DNA from: JAAZBA01 sp964461815
GTDB taxonomy: Bacteria; Bacillota; Clostridia; Oscillospirales; QAMX01
Length of the DNA stretch: 47,323 nt
Reading direction: 5' to 3'
Assembly: GCA_964461815.1 (NCBI GenBank)
Contig: CAYWVF010000023.1
Span: 1-47,323, forward strand
Shown piece by piece: positions 32,320 to 41,608 of the stretch. Both the position numbers and the translations under genes were made by a program. The notes under the pieces were generated by a model. It had not been told where the DNA came from. It did no database searches and was given only the letters and a program-made list of their open reading frames with translations. Each line of letters opens with the position of its first letter. Position 1 is the first letter of the stretch.

Positions 32320-33567
32320 ATGAAAAATAAATACCTGAGAAACGAAAAAATGAGCATAATGCTCTTTATCTGCTTGATGATCGTTTACGGCATTACGTAT
32401 ATGACTAAAAACTGCTACAGTGCCGCAATGGTACTTTTGGTAAATGACGGTGTGCTTACAAAATCTCAGACAGGAACGATATCTGCCGTATTTTATCTTG
32501 TCTACGCACTGTTTCAGTTTGTGGGTGGTGTTGCTGCTGATAAATATTGTCCGCATAAGCTGATAAGTATAGGACTTATAGGTGCGGCAGTAGCAAATGC
32601 GATAATTTCCATGACAGATAATTATTACGTAATGCTGATTGTGTGGTCGCTTAATGCTATCGTGCAATTCGGTCTGTGGCCTGCGGTATTTAAAATCGCA
32701 TCCTCATCACTTGCACCGGCACATAGACGTGGTGCTGTTTTCTATATAACATTTTCATCTGTGATCGGCACGATATTCAGCTATATCGTTGCAGCATTTT
32801 CAGGTGACTGGAGATCCAATTTCAGAGTTTCCACGATAGCGCTGATAGCATGTATCGTGCTTTGGGTCGTTTCGGGAAGAATATTCAAAAGGAATATGGT
32901 GGAAAATGTACCTATAGAGGACGCTATCGTCCGTGATAGTCATAGATCCAAGGAATACAGCATGAGCCATATTATTGTATTCAGCGGTCTTATCCTGCTG
33001 CTCCCTGTTACGCTTCTAAGATCGATGTTTAATATAGGTGTTCAGACGGTGACGCCTACGATGATATTCGAATCATATCACGACGTATCACCGGCGCTGG
33101 CAAGCATTATGAATCTTATACCGATCCTTATCGGAGTTGTCGGACGATTTGTGATCAAATTTATTTATAAGAAAAAAACATATAACGAAGCTCTTGCGCT
33201 TGCTGTTATGTTTGCACTGATGCTGCCGTTCCTTGCGGTGATGCTTCAAATAGGAAAGTTAAATGTTTATCTGATCATACTCGTTATTTCAGCAATCAAT
33301 ATGATCTCGTCAATGATGAGTATTGTAGATACTGTGTATATAGCATCACGATTCTCGAAGACAGGTCGAGTTGCCACTGTTTCAGGCTTTATAAATGCTA
33401 TGGCGGCACTCGGTATAGTAATGTCAAACTACGTATTTCTACGTATTGCAGATAATATGGGTTGGAATGCCGTTACTGTATCTTGGATGTGCTTTGCGGT
33501 TGCCGCATTTGTTATTTCCGCAGCGGCGATCGTGCCATGGAAAAAATTTATCGAAAAAACAAAATAA
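32320..33567 (+). CDS. MFS transporter (organophosphate/sugar-type)
   Basis: This 415-residue protein has 12 predicted membrane helices in two six-helix halves. It carries the MFS loop-2 pattern (GGVAADKYCPHKLISIG, near 67-83) and a central cytoplasmic loop near 190-210. The opening YGITYMTKNCYSAAM resembles the GlpT/UhpT-type OPA branch, whose members exchange sugar phosphates or related solutes. It has its own promoter and is set among sugar-catabolic genes. It is a good candidate for uptake of a glycoside used by the GH106-like enzymes. The substrate is not determinable from sequence alone. Confidence 0.85.
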   Translation: MKNKYLRNEKMSIMLFICLMIVYGITYMTKNCYSAAMVLLVNDGVLTKSQTGTISAVFYLVYALFQFVGGVAADKYCPHKLISIGLIGAAVANAIISMTDNYYVMLIVWSLNAIVQFGLWPAVFKIASSSLAPAHRRGAVFYITFSSVIGTIFSYIVAAFSGDWRSNFRVSTIALIACIVLWVVSGRIFKRNMVENVPIEDAIVRDSHRSKEYSMSHIIVFSGLILLLPVTLLRSMFNIGVQTVTPTMIFESYHDVSPALASIMNLIPILIGVVGRFVIKFIYKKKTYNEALALAVMFALMLPFLAVMLQIGKLNVYLIILVISAINMISSMMSIVDTVYIASRFSKTGRVATVSGFINAMAALGIVMSNYVFLRIADNMGWNAVTVSWMCFAVAAFVISAAAIVPWKKFIEKTK

Positions 33568-33570
33568 AAG

Positions 33571-33608
33571 GATCCGTTTTGCAGCTTTAAATATCTGCAA
33601 AACGGATC
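33571..33608. terminator. Bidirectional terminator after the MFS gene
   Basis: Perfect 14-base inverted repeat GATCCGTTTTGCAG / CTGCAAAACGGATC with a 10-base loop, between convergent genes, with A-rich and T-rich flanks. Confidence 0.85.
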
Positions 33609-33616
33609 TTCTGTTA

Positions 33617-34447
33617 TCAGTATATTTCAGAGACGAGCTTTTCAAAGTAAGCCTTTGCCTTGATAATATCCTTAGCCTGTTGAGGGCCGCTGATCTCACG
33701 CTCGATAATTATGTATCTGTCGTAGTTGAGATCCTTTAGCATCTTGAACATTTTCGGGAAATCTACCATGCCTTCACCTGCGGGAACCTCTTTGCCGAGA
33801 TTTCTGGGGTCTGTAGGCGGCATACCGTCCTTACCGTGAATATTGCGGACATACTTACCGAAGGTATACAGAGCATCTATCGGATTTCCGTAGCCATACA
33901 TGATAAGATTAGCCGGATCGAGGTTGATGTACAGGTTGTCTCTGCCGATATCCTTGATAAGACGAAGAAGTGTGACAGGTGATTCCGGGCCTGTTTCGAA
34001 AAGCAGATTCATACCTATCGTCTCATAATAGCTTGAGATGGACTCGATAGCGGTGAGCATACTTGCATAGTCGGGGGAGAAGGGATTGTTCGGAATAAAG
34101 CCTGCATGTATAACGACGTCCGTTATTCCAAGCTCCTTAGCAAAACGTCCTACACTTTTTACATAGTTTACACGTGAGACACGATAAGCTTCTACATTTA
34201 ATCCGGCTGTCATATAGCCATAGTAGTTATCCCAGATCGTATCTGTATCGTAAAAACCGGCAAACTGTGCGGAAATATCGATACCCTCATCATCTGCGGT
34301 TTTGCGTATGATCGCAGCGTTCTCAAGAACGTACTTTTCGGGTTTATATACGAGCTGGCAGGAATCAAAGCCGTAGCCACGAAGCTCACGGAACTTTTCC
34401 TTTGCTTCAGCCGGATCAGTTATGCGTACCAATGTACCGTATTTCAT
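33617..34447 (-). CDS. Sugar phosphate isomerase/epimerase (TIM barrel)
   Basis: This 276-residue protein belongs to the xylose-isomerase-like AP-endonuclease-2 family. It has a TIM barrel with metal-site patterns VVIHAGF, LLFETGPES, NLDPANL, RNIHGKDG and a C-terminal IIIERE. Such proteins isomerise or epimerise ketoses, inositols or keto-sugars. It is the last gene of a three-gene operon after the NagB-like deaminase (13-base gap) and the Gfo/Idh oxidoreductase. Together they suggest oxidation, isomerisation and deamination of an unusual (amino) sugar. The exact reaction is unknown. Confidence 0.85.
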   Translation of the reverse strand: MKYGTLVRITDPAEAKEKFRELRGYGFDSCQLVYKPEKYVLENAAIIRKTADDEGIDISAQFAGFYDTDTIWDNYYGYMTAGLNVEAYRVSRVNYVKSVGRFAKELGITDVVIHAGFIPNNPFSPDYASMLTAIESISSYYETIGMNLLFETGPESPVTLLRLIKDIGRDNLYINLDPANLIMYGYGNPIDALYTFGKYVRNIHGKDGMPPTDPRNLGKEVPAGEGMVDFPKMFKMLKDLNYDRYIIIEREISGPQQAKDIIKAKAYFEKLVSEIY

Positions 34448-34460
34448 GATATTTCCTCCG

Positions 34461-35282
34461 TTATAGCGTCATATTAAGAAGTCTGCGAGTAATAACCATC
34501 TCTGCGTTGGGATGCTCCTGTAAGAAGGATGCAGGGGCAAAGCGTGACGGAGCTTCAAGAGCTATTTTACGCATGATACCCCATTGCCAATCACAGTAGA
34601 GATATACCTTGAACATCTTTGCATTGAGAAGCTGCTTCATACCCATTGATATGCAGCGCCTCGGCATTATATCGAGAGCACCGTGAACTTTATTTGCACC
34701 GTTGTTTACAATAGTTTCCTTTGAAAGGTCAAGGCAGCGTGTACCGAGCTTACGAAACTCATCATCGGTGATATCATCTGTAGGCTTTGCGGACTCGTTA
34801 AATGCAATGTGACCGTTGATGCCGACACCTGTCAATACACAATCGGCAGGTCCGAGTTTTTCGATGAGTGCATCAAGCTCAGCCTCAGAACCCGGGGTCG
34901 GGAACAGTCTCTGCTCCTTTGGCATAAGCAGCTCAGGCTTGATTTTTGAGTAGACATTACGCTCCATATAGCCGATAAAGCTAAGTGAGCTGTCAGGCGA
35001 TATAGGAGTATCGTCTTCATTCAAGTATTCATCCATGTTGATGAACCATACATTTTTGAGGCTGAGGTTCTTCTCATTGACCTTTTTCACGAATAGCGGA
35101 TACTGAGCTACCGGGCCGACGGGACAAATAATGAAAGTGCGTCCATCCTTATTCTTTTCGATGGTCTCGATCATGATGTCGGAGATCTCATCGTACATCT
35201 CAGCTTCCGTATCCATAACACGCACGGGAATACGGCTGTTTTTCAGAAACTCCTCGGACGAACAGGTGTATGTGTTTATCAT
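34461..35282 (-). CDS. Glucosamine-6-phosphate deaminase-like protein (NagB family)
   Basis: This 273-residue protein has the NagB/RpiA-like fold. The sugar-phosphate loop lies early (ICPVGPVAQYP, near 52-62), the catalytic Asp is in INMDEYL, and the active-site box is GVGINGHIAFNE (near 150-161). The Asn in that box instead of the E. coli Asp is common in Gram-positive members. NagB enzymes turn an amino-sugar phosphate into a keto-sugar phosphate plus ammonia. It overlaps the Gfo/Idh gene by four bases. The absence of a nearby NagA deacetylase suggests a substrate other than plain N-acetylglucosamine. Confidence 0.85.
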   Translation of the reverse strand: MINTYTCSSEEFLKNSRIPVRVMDTEAEMYDEISDIMIETIEKNKDGRTFIICPVGPVAQYPLFVKKVNEKNLSLKNVWFINMDEYLNEDDTPISPDSSLSFIGYMERNVYSKIKPELLMPKEQRLFPTPGSEAELDALIEKLGPADCVLTGVGINGHIAFNESAKPTDDITDDEFRKLGTRCLDLSKETIVNNGANKVHGALDIMPRRCISMGMKQLLNAKMFKVYLYCDWQWGIMRKIALEAPSRFAPASFLQEHPNAEMVITRRLLNMTL

Positions 35283-36346
35283 TTTATCTCACCCTTTATT
35301 TCTTCGATCGTTACAGGTCTATGCTCCTGCGTTGAACGGATAGCCGCATCTATTACAGCCTGGCATTCAAGACCGTGTGTGATCTTTGCGGTGTACTCAT
35401 CCTCAATGCCGTTTACGAGATCGATAAATGACTTAGACTGAATAGCTTCAAACTCAGGCGGCGGTGTAAGGGATTCTGTTTCCTTTGTCTCAGCATCTGT
35501 AAAGGTGATGGTCTGAGCTCCGTCGTAATACTGATAAGCAAGTCTGCCCTTTTCGCCGAAGATCTCAAAGCTGATAAGATCTGGTATTGTTGTAGCACAG
35601 CGTGAAAGCTCAATAGTACAGCTTATGTCACTCTGAAGCTGACAGTTCATGTTGCACCAGTCGTCTGTATCAACATCGACTATTTCGCCTGTCTCCTCTG
35701 TCGGACGCTGCTTTACATAGATGCCGCAGTTAGCATAAACGTCTTTAAATTCCTGTCCCCAGAAACGAACGATATCTATCATATGAGAACCGAGGTCGCC
35801 GAGTACACCGGAAGCTGCACGTGATTTATCAAAACGCCATTCACGCTTTCTGCCCTTCCAAAGACCGCTATCCTTAATGCAGCGAACATACAGATGATAT
35901 ATTTTTCCTACCTTGTCGTTGTCTATCAGGTATTTGACATATCTTGTATAGGGTCTGTATCTCCATGACAGACAAACAAATGATTCTACATTCATTTCCT
36001 TAGCTGTGTTGGCAAGATCAAGCGTCTCGGCATAGTTCATGCCTACAGGCTTTTCAACGCTGAAGTGCTTACCTGCCAAAGCAGCAGCCTTTGCGATCTC
36101 ACAGTGCATTGAATTCCATGTAGCTATGTCTACTACGTCAACATCCTCACATGCGATAAGATCCTTGTAATCTGTAAAGCGATGATCCTCTGCTATGTTG
36201 TATTTATCTCCAACTGTCTTAAGACGTTCCAGCTTTATGTCGCATATGGCTACTATCTCACAGTTTTCAACCTGTGTATATCCCGGAAGATGTACGCCGT
36301 TAGCGATACCGCCTACGCCTACGATACCCACTCTGGTCTTTTTCAT
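35279..36346 (-). CDS. Gfo/Idh/MocA-family oxidoreductase
   Basis: This 355-residue protein has an N-terminal Rossmann fold with VGIVGVGGIANGVHLPG for NAD(P) and the family signature EKPVGMNY near residue 98. A C-terminal beta-sheet domain is used for sugar binding. Members oxidise or reduce sugars, inositols or sugar nucleotides. The start follows AAGGAGG. It is the first gene of the three-gene catabolic operon and is divergent from an AraC regulator, with matching palindromes between them. Confidence 0.92.
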   Translation of the reverse strand: MKKTRVGIVGVGGIANGVHLPGYTQVENCEIVAICDIKLERLKTVGDKYNIAEDHRFTDYKDLIACEDVDVVDIATWNSMHCEIAKAAALAGKHFSVEKPVGMNYAETLDLANTAKEMNVESFVCLSWRYRPYTRYVKYLIDNDKVGKIYHLYVRCIKDSGLWKGRKREWRFDKSRAASGVLGDLGSHMIDIVRFWGQEFKDVYANCGIYVKQRPTEETGEIVDVDTDDWCNMNCQLQSDISCTIELSRCATTIPDLISFEIFGEKGRLAYQYYDGAQTITFTDAETKETESLTPPPEFEAIQSKSFIDLVNGIEDEYTAKITHGLECQAVIDAAIRSTQEHRPVTIEEIKGEIK

Positions 36347-36378
36347 AAAGAAGCCTCCTTATAAAATAACTTTAAATG

Positions 36379-36432
36379 TATTGTACAATATTGAAAATCG
36401 TGATACAATAGAAGAAACCGTAAATCTATTGT
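36379..36432. promoter_or_regulatory. TATTGTA-type operator cluster and Gfo/Idh operon promoter
   Basis: TATTGTACAATA (36379-36390) is a perfect 12-base palindrome. ACAATAGA (36405-36412) and TCTATTGT (36425-36432) form an inverted pair, so the half-site TATTGT occurs four times in 54 bases. On the minus strand TTGTAT (36403-36408), a 17-base spacer and TACAAT (36380-36385) form the promoter of the Gfo/Idh operon, overlapping these sites. The divergent AraC gene starts at 36461. Confidence 0.65.
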
Positions 36433-36460
36433 AAAATACCGTCAACCTTTCGGAGGAGTT

Positions 36461-37276
36461 ATGCGAGTTGTAAAATATACCGATCTATGCTCATTAGATT
36501 TTACATTCAGAAATGCATTTACATACTATCAAATATGGCAGCCTGATGATATTCATGATTTTGAACGATTGGGTAGAACAAGAAATCTTATTTATTATCA
36601 AATTGACGGATGCCGCAGATATTACCAGGATGGGAAATTTCTCATGACATTGAATAAAGGCGATATCTTTTTTGCTCCGGACGGAGCAAAGTATTATACA
36701 GACATACCTGAATTGTATAATTCAAACATATCCGCAGGTGTCGGAGTGTCGTTTGACTTGTTGGATAATGACGGCGAGCTGATAAAGATAGACGAGCCGA
36801 TAGGCGTTATAGGACATGATGATAAGGGCGATATATATAAGAAATTTGAGAGACTGATGTATGCGTTTTATCATAAGAGCACTTGCTCGATGACTTATAA
36901 GGGTGAGCTGTATATGCTGCTTGACAGAATATTATCACCGACAGAAGAAAAAAATGATCTGCGAGGATCATATTCCGAAATATTGGAAGCAATAAGCATG
37001 ATAGAGACTCATCCACAGCTCAATCTGACAAATAAGGAGCTTGCCGACATGTGCTTTCTCAGCGAGACAACGTTTTTGCGAAAGTTCAAAGCATATTCGG
37101 GAGGTGTGACGCCTGCTCATTACAGAAATAATATCAGACTCGTTATGGCAGAGGAGCTTGCAACAACGTCTAAAACTCTACAGGAGATCGCCGAAACGCT
37201 GGGTTTTTACGATGCATCACATTTATGCAGAATATTTAAGCAGTATCGTGGTCGTACACTGAAAAATTACAAATAA
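36461..37276 (+). CDS. AraC-family regulator of the Gfo/NagB-like operon
   Basis: This 271-residue protein has an N-terminal cupin-like domain (about 30-110, with GDIFFAPDGAKYY). A C-terminal double helix-turn-helix (about 170-270) follows, with ELADMCFLSETTFLRKFKAYSGG and ASHLCRIFKQYRGRTLKNYK. The start follows CGGAGGAG. It is divergent from the Gfo/Idh operon and is the likely ligand-responsive regulator of it. It has its own downstream terminator. Confidence 0.9.
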   Translation: MRVVKYTDLCSLDFTFRNAFTYYQIWQPDDIHDFERLGRTRNLIYYQIDGCRRYYQDGKFLMTLNKGDIFFAPDGAKYYTDIPELYNSNISAGVGVSFDLLDNDGELIKIDEPIGVIGHDDKGDIYKKFERLMYAFYHKSTCSMTYKGELYMLLDRILSPTEEKNDLRGSYSEILEAISMIETHPQLNLTNKELADMCFLSETTFLRKFKAYSGGVTPAHYRNNIRLVMAEELATTSKTLQEIAETLGFYDASHLCRIFKQYRGRTLKNYK

Positions 37277-37307
37277 AAGCATCGAAAAGCTTTTTTTCGA
37301 TGCTTTT
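37275..37307. terminator. Bidirectional terminator between AraC and aldo/keto reductase genes
   Basis: Perfect 14-base inverted repeat AAAAGCATCGAAAA / TTTTCGATGCTTTT with a very short loop. The A and T ends allow termination on both strands. Confidence 0.85.
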
Positions 37308-37313
37308 ATCATT

Positions 37314-38423
37314 CTATTTGACTGAATTTCTGAAATACTCGTCGATAATGTGCATACGTTCACTTTGTTTTACTTCAAACGGACAACGATCGTCACAATG
37401 ACCGCATGAAAGACATGCAGAAGCCTTGACAGACAGCTTATCATAATGCCCAAAGGCAAGCTTATCTCCGACCTGTGCAAGATCGTAATACTTATTGACA
37501 AGTCCTATATCGATACCTGCCGGACATGGCTGGCAGTGATTGCAGTAAACACAGCTGCCATCGATATCCTTCGATTTGAAGCTTCCTATGATCGAATAAT
37601 CTTTTTCGTCAGCTGCCGCACTCGCAAAGCCTATAAGCTCGTCAAGATCAGTCATACTGCGTATACCCGGTACGGTCGACAATACACCGGGACGATCAAG
37701 CGCATACTGTAAGCATTGATATTTTGTCAAAGCACTGCCGAAGGGTGAGGTGTCTGCGCTGAGAAGCTTTCCGGCGAAGAATGGCTTCATGACCGATATA
37801 CCTATTTCCTCGGATGCACAGCGTTTAAACAGCTTCACACGCTCCGATACAGTACCTATGCCGTACTCATCGCCCTGCTCGTAGTCATAAGCCGGGTTGA
37901 TACTGAACATCATCATATCCATTATGTTCATATCAAGAATTTTCTCCGCAACGGCAGGTGTATGTGATGAAAAACCGATGTGATGTATCATGCCCTTGCT
38001 TTTCATGCTCTTTATCAGATCAAAAACTCCAGAGCCGATAAGCTCATCAAGGTCGAGCTCCTCATCCACACAGTGCAGAAATCCGAAGTCGGCATAATCT
38101 GTTTTGAGCGCATCAAATTCGAATTCAATGGTATTCTTTATCGTTTCAAAATCACGTGTCCACGAGTACTCGCCATCCTCGTTGAAAACAGCACCGAAAT
38201 GCATCTGGAAAAACACCTTGTCACGCATACCGGCAATAGCCTTACCGAACGGAGCGAAAACATTTTTACCACCGGCACAAAGATCAAAGAAGTTTATTCC
38301 GGATACAAGGGCCTTTGAAAATATTGCTTCAAGCTCACTGCCTGAGTTCTTATGTATTCCACCCATTCCCAGACCGAGGACACTTAATTCTTCATTGCCA
38401 CGAGGAAATTTTCTGTATTCCAT
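37314..38423 (-). CDS. Aldo/keto reductase with C-terminal [4Fe-4S] domain (1)
   Basis: This 369-residue protein has an aldo/keto reductase barrel (about 1-275; INFFDLCAGGKN near the catalytic region). A ferredoxin-like tail follows with two cysteine sets, CVYCNHCQPCP and CLSCGHCDDRCP, enough for two [4Fe-4S] clusters. These fused reductases are common in strict anaerobes and pass electrons from ferredoxin-like clusters, though the substrates are mostly unknown. It is the last gene of the minus-strand row headed by the second GH106-like gene, 11 bases after its paralogue. Confidence 0.88.
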   Translation of the reverse strand: MEYRKFPRGNEELSVLGLGMGGIHKNSGSELEAIFSKALVSGINFFDLCAGGKNVFAPFGKAIAGMRDKVFFQMHFGAVFNEDGEYSWTRDFETIKNTIEFEFDALKTDYADFGFLHCVDEELDLDELIGSGVFDLIKSMKSKGMIHHIGFSSHTPAVAEKILDMNIMDMMMFSINPAYDYEQGDEYGIGTVSERVKLFKRCASEEIGISVMKPFFAGKLLSADTSPFGSALTKYQCLQYALDRPGVLSTVPGIRSMTDLDELIGFASAAADEKDYSIIGSFKSKDIDGSCVYCNHCQPCPAGIDIGLVNKYYDLAQVGDKLAFGHYDKLSVKASACLSCGHCDDRCPFEVKQSERMHIIDEYFRNSVK

Positions 38424-38434
38424 ATCTACACCAA

Positions 38435-39565
38435 TTACTGCTTAAGCTTTTTTACAAAATCTTCCATTATATCTGCTATTTTTATCTGCTGGGGACATAC
38501 AGCTTCACAGCTTCTGCAGCCTATACACGCATCAGGATGCTTATCTGTCGGTACAGCCTGTAATGCCATCGGGGCAAGGAAGCCGCCGCCTGTAAAGCAA
38601 TGCTCGTTGTACAGCTCGATAAGATTTGGAATGTTGAGCTGCTGAGGACATTTTGTAGTGCAATAATGGCATGCGGTGCAGGAGATAGCGATCTTCTTTA
38701 CCATATCATCTGCTATGCCGAGAATGGTATCAAGCTCATCATTTGTGAGTGGCTTGTATTCAGACATAGTTGAAATGTTTTCCTTGAGCTGTTCGAAATT
38801 TGACATGCCGGAAAGAGTGACTGTGACCTCGGGGACAGACTGAAGGAAACGAAATGCCCATGCTACAGTCTTTTCATTAGGTCTGAGTGAGGCAAGTGTT
38901 GCGGTATCCTTATCGGATAACGAAGCAAGCTTACCACCACGCACAGGCTCCATTACCCACACAGGAATATTATATTTGTTCAGCAGCTCTATCTTGCCTT
39001 TGGCATTCTGAAATTCATAGTCAAGATAATTGAGCTGTATCTGGCAGAATTCCATATGCTCTCCGTAGGCTTCAAGGAAACGCTGCATGACCTCACAGCT
39101 GCCGTGAGCGGAAAAACCAAGGTGGCGTATACGACCGTTTTTCTTTTGCTCCATGAGATAATCGAATATTCTGTAGCTTCTGTCAAGATACTCGTTTATA
39201 TTCATTTCACATACGTTGTGGAACATATAGAAGTCGAAATACTCAACTCCGCATTTAATCAGCTGCGCTTCGAAGATCTCTTCAACCTTGTTCATATTGG
39301 AAAGATCGTATCCGGGAAACTTGTCAGCAAGGAAGAAACTGTCACGTGGATATTTTGACAGACATTTGCCGACTACAAGCTCAGATCGACCGTCATGATA
39401 GCCCCATGCGGTATCGTAGTAGTTTATGCCGTTTTCCATAGCATAAGCGATCATTTCCGCAGTTGCATCTTCGTCTATCTGTGAGTCATCACCGAGAGTC
39501 GGAAGACGCATCGTACCCATTCCGAGTACGGAAAGATTGAGATTTTGATAGTTTTTGTAAAGCAT
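38435..39565 (-). CDS. Aldo/keto reductase with C-terminal [4Fe-4S] domain (2)
   Basis: This 376-residue paralogue of the next gene has the barrel with GMGTMRLPT, YYDTAWGYHDG (catalytic Asp and Tyr region) and HLGFSAHG. The C-terminal clusters are CTACHYCTTKCP and CIGCRSCEAVCP. Two tandem ferredoxin-type reductases beside a glycosidase suggest reductive or epimerising sugar chemistry through a carbonyl group. Operon position supports a shared substrate with its paralogue; this is inference. Confidence 0.88.
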   Translation of the reverse strand: MLYKNYQNLNLSVLGMGTMRLPTLGDDSQIDEDATAEMIAYAMENGINYYDTAWGYHDGRSELVVGKCLSKYPRDSFFLADKFPGYDLSNMNKVEEIFEAQLIKCGVEYFDFYMFHNVCEMNINEYLDRSYRIFDYLMEQKKNGRIRHLGFSAHGSCEVMQRFLEAYGEHMEFCQIQLNYLDYEFQNAKGKIELLNKYNIPVWVMEPVRGGKLASLSDKDTATLASLRPNEKTVAWAFRFLQSVPEVTVTLSGMSNFEQLKENISTMSEYKPLTNDELDTILGIADDMVKKIAISCTACHYCTTKCPQQLNIPNLIELYNEHCFTGGGFLAPMALQAVPTDKHPDACIGCRSCEAVCPQQIKIADIMEDFVKKLKQ

Positions 39566-39613
39566 AATATCTCTCCCAATAAAAAATGTGGTAAAAAATG
39601 GTAAATATCTTTA

Positions 39614-40942
39614 TTAATACTTGTATTTCGATTTGTTGAATATTATAAACAGCATAGACAATGCTGCTGCCATAAATTCAGCTACGACAATTGACAGCCA
39701 TATTCCGTCTGTATCGAGGATAAGAGGGAGCAGTATAACTGCGGCGATCTGGAATACAAGTGTACGGAGGAATGATATGATCGCCGAAACAAGTCCGTTG
39801 TTGAGTGCTGTAAAGAAGGATGAACCGAATATAGCTAGTCCGGCAAAAAGGAATGAGAAGGAATATATGAAAAAGCCCTGATGAGTAAGCTCATATAACT
39901 CGGTATCATAGCCTACAAACATTTTCGACAACGGAGTTGCAAGCAGCATGGAAGCGGCAAGCATACAGACCGAAGCAGCGACGATGATTTTGATGCTTTT
40001 GTTCAATATACTTTTCAGTTCGGCATGGTTTTCCGCTCCGTAGTGATATCCTATGATAGGCGCAGTTCCTATGGAGTAGCCGATAAAGACAGCAAGGAAG
40101 ATGAGGTTTACATACATCAGCACACCGTATGCCGCAACACCGTTTTCTCCTGCATATTTGATAAGCTGTATGTTGTAAAGCATACCTACAAGAGACATTG
40201 ATATATTTGACATAAGCTCCGATGAACCGTTGGTACATGCTTTGAGAAGTGCTTTGCCATCAAAGGATGTACGTGCAAGCTTTAAAAGGCTTGTGTTTGG
40301 ACGGAAAAAGTAGATAAGAGGAAATATACCTCCTACAGCCTGACTGATCGCAGTTGCAGCTGCCGCACCGACAAGTCCCCAGTGAAATACAGCGATAAAG
40401 ACTGCATCAAGCACCATGTTCGTGACACCGGAGGCAACTGTTGAAATGAGTCCGAGCTGCGGTTTTTCGGCAGTTATAAAGAAGCTCTGAAATTCCATTT
40501 GGAGCATATAAGCCGGGAGGGCGATCAGAATGATCCTGCCATATATAACACAGTCATTGAGCATAGTGCCCTCAGCACCGAGCAGTGCGGCAATAGGACG
40601 AATAAATATAAGTCCAAATATCGTAAGCACGATGCCACAAATAATGGATACGTACACGAAAAGTGAGAAAAGCTTGCTCGCCCTTTTTTTATCACCCTCA
40701 CCGAGTGTTTTTGCAACGAGCGCACTGCCACCGGTACCGAACATAAAGCCCAATGTGCCGAGTATCATCAGAAACGGCATAATGAAATTGACTGCCGCAA
40801 AGGCTGTTTTACCTACAAAATTTGATACGAAAAAACCGTCAACAACACCATATATAGATGAGAATATCATCATAATGATGGATGGTAAAGTGAATCTGAT
40901 AAGACGTTTATAGGTAAAATGATCTGAAAGCTGAATATTCAT
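39614..40942 (-). CDS. MATE-family efflux transporter
   Basis: This 442-residue protein has 12 membrane helices in two halves and MATE features such as GVVDGFFVSNFVGKTAFAAVN, GTGGSALVAKTLGEGD and IGYHYGAEN. MATE proteins export drugs or metabolites using Na+ or H+. The start overlaps the stop of the cytidylate-kinase-like gene by four bases, so translation is coupled. What it exports in this sugar-related operon is unknown. Confidence 0.9.
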   Translation of the reverse strand: MNIQLSDHFTYKRLIRFTLPSIIMMIFSSIYGVVDGFFVSNFVGKTAFAAVNFIMPFLMILGTLGFMFGTGGSALVAKTLGEGDKKRASKLFSLFVYVSIICGIVLTIFGLIFIRPIAALLGAEGTMLNDCVIYGRIILIALPAYMLQMEFQSFFITAEKPQLGLISTVASGVTNMVLDAVFIAVFHWGLVGAAAATAISQAVGGIFPLIYFFRPNTSLLKLARTSFDGKALLKACTNGSSELMSNISMSLVGMLYNIQLIKYAGENGVAAYGVLMYVNLIFLAVFIGYSIGTAPIIGYHYGAENHAELKSILNKSIKIIVAASVCMLAASMLLATPLSKMFVGYDTELYELTHQGFFIYSFSFLFAGLAIFGSSFFTALNNGLVSAIISFLRTLVFQIAAVILLPLILDTDGIWLSIVVAEFMAAALSMLFIIFNKSKYKY

Positions 40943-41556
40943 ATTTCTTTTCTAAACCAGCATTTCGCAAAGTTGGCTACTGCCGGTGTTAACTCCTTTA
41001 TATTCCAATCTGTAGTGTTTATTATTAAATGATACGCACTGCGATCACCCCATTTACTGCCTGACAGCATATCTCTTGTATGCATACGGCTTTTGTCTAT
41101 GCGGCGAATATGTGCTTCGAGCTCCTTTTTGCTCAGAGCTTCCGACGAGTCTGCACGCTCAGCACATCTGCGTACCTTTGTATCCATATCGGCACATACA
41201 AATATATTGAACGGATTCTTGCTTTGAAGCAGAATGTCGGCATTGCGTCCGACTATTACACAGTCCTTTCCTGCATTAGCTATACCTTCAAGCACATTCT
41301 TTTGCTCTAAAAGCAGATCTGTCCGAATAAACTGTGTTGAGCTTACGGCAAAGGAACTGCGGAATGTAAGCGGAAAGGCACGCCATGAGTCATTTTCAAG
41401 TGCCTTTTCTACGAAACCCTCGTCCATACCGTGCTTTTTGGCTATGGCTGTGATTATTTCACGGTCGTAGTAATCGAAGTCCAGCAGATCGGCGAGCCTT
41501 TTTCCAAGCTCTCTGCCGCCGCTTCCGAATTCACGGCTTATTGTTATTATTTTCAT
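40939..41556 (-). CDS. Cytidylate-kinase-like P-loop protein
   Basis: This 205-residue protein starts with the P-loop ISREFGSGGRELGKRLA and YDREIITAIAKKHG, the hallmark of the cytidylate kinase-like family, which is distinct from housekeeping Cmk. The lid-like basic region lies near 125-160 (RCAERADSS, HIRRIDKSR). Such proteins are widespread in Clostridia near transporters and have no settled substrate. Translation is coupled to the MATE gene. A kinase acting on a small molecule from this pathway is possible, but not shown. Confidence 0.85.
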   Translation of the reverse strand: MKIITISREFGSGGRELGKRLADLLDFDYYDREIITAIAKKHGMDEGFVEKALENDSWRAFPLTFRSSFAVSSTQFIRTDLLLEQKNVLEGIANAGKDCVIVGRNADILLQSKNPFNIFVCADMDTKVRRCAERADSSEALSKKELEAHIRRIDKSRMHTRDMLSGSKWGDRSAYHLIINTTDWNIKELTPAVANFAKCWFRKEI

Positions 41557-41608
41557 AATATTACTTCCTTCTTTTAATATAATTTGACAACGAAAACGAA
41601 TGCACGAC

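Noticed and set aside
34797..34832. Asn in place of the E. coli catalytic Asp in the NagB-like active-site box
   Set aside because: Gram-positive NagB enzymes commonly carry Asn here, so it is not evidence of inactivity.
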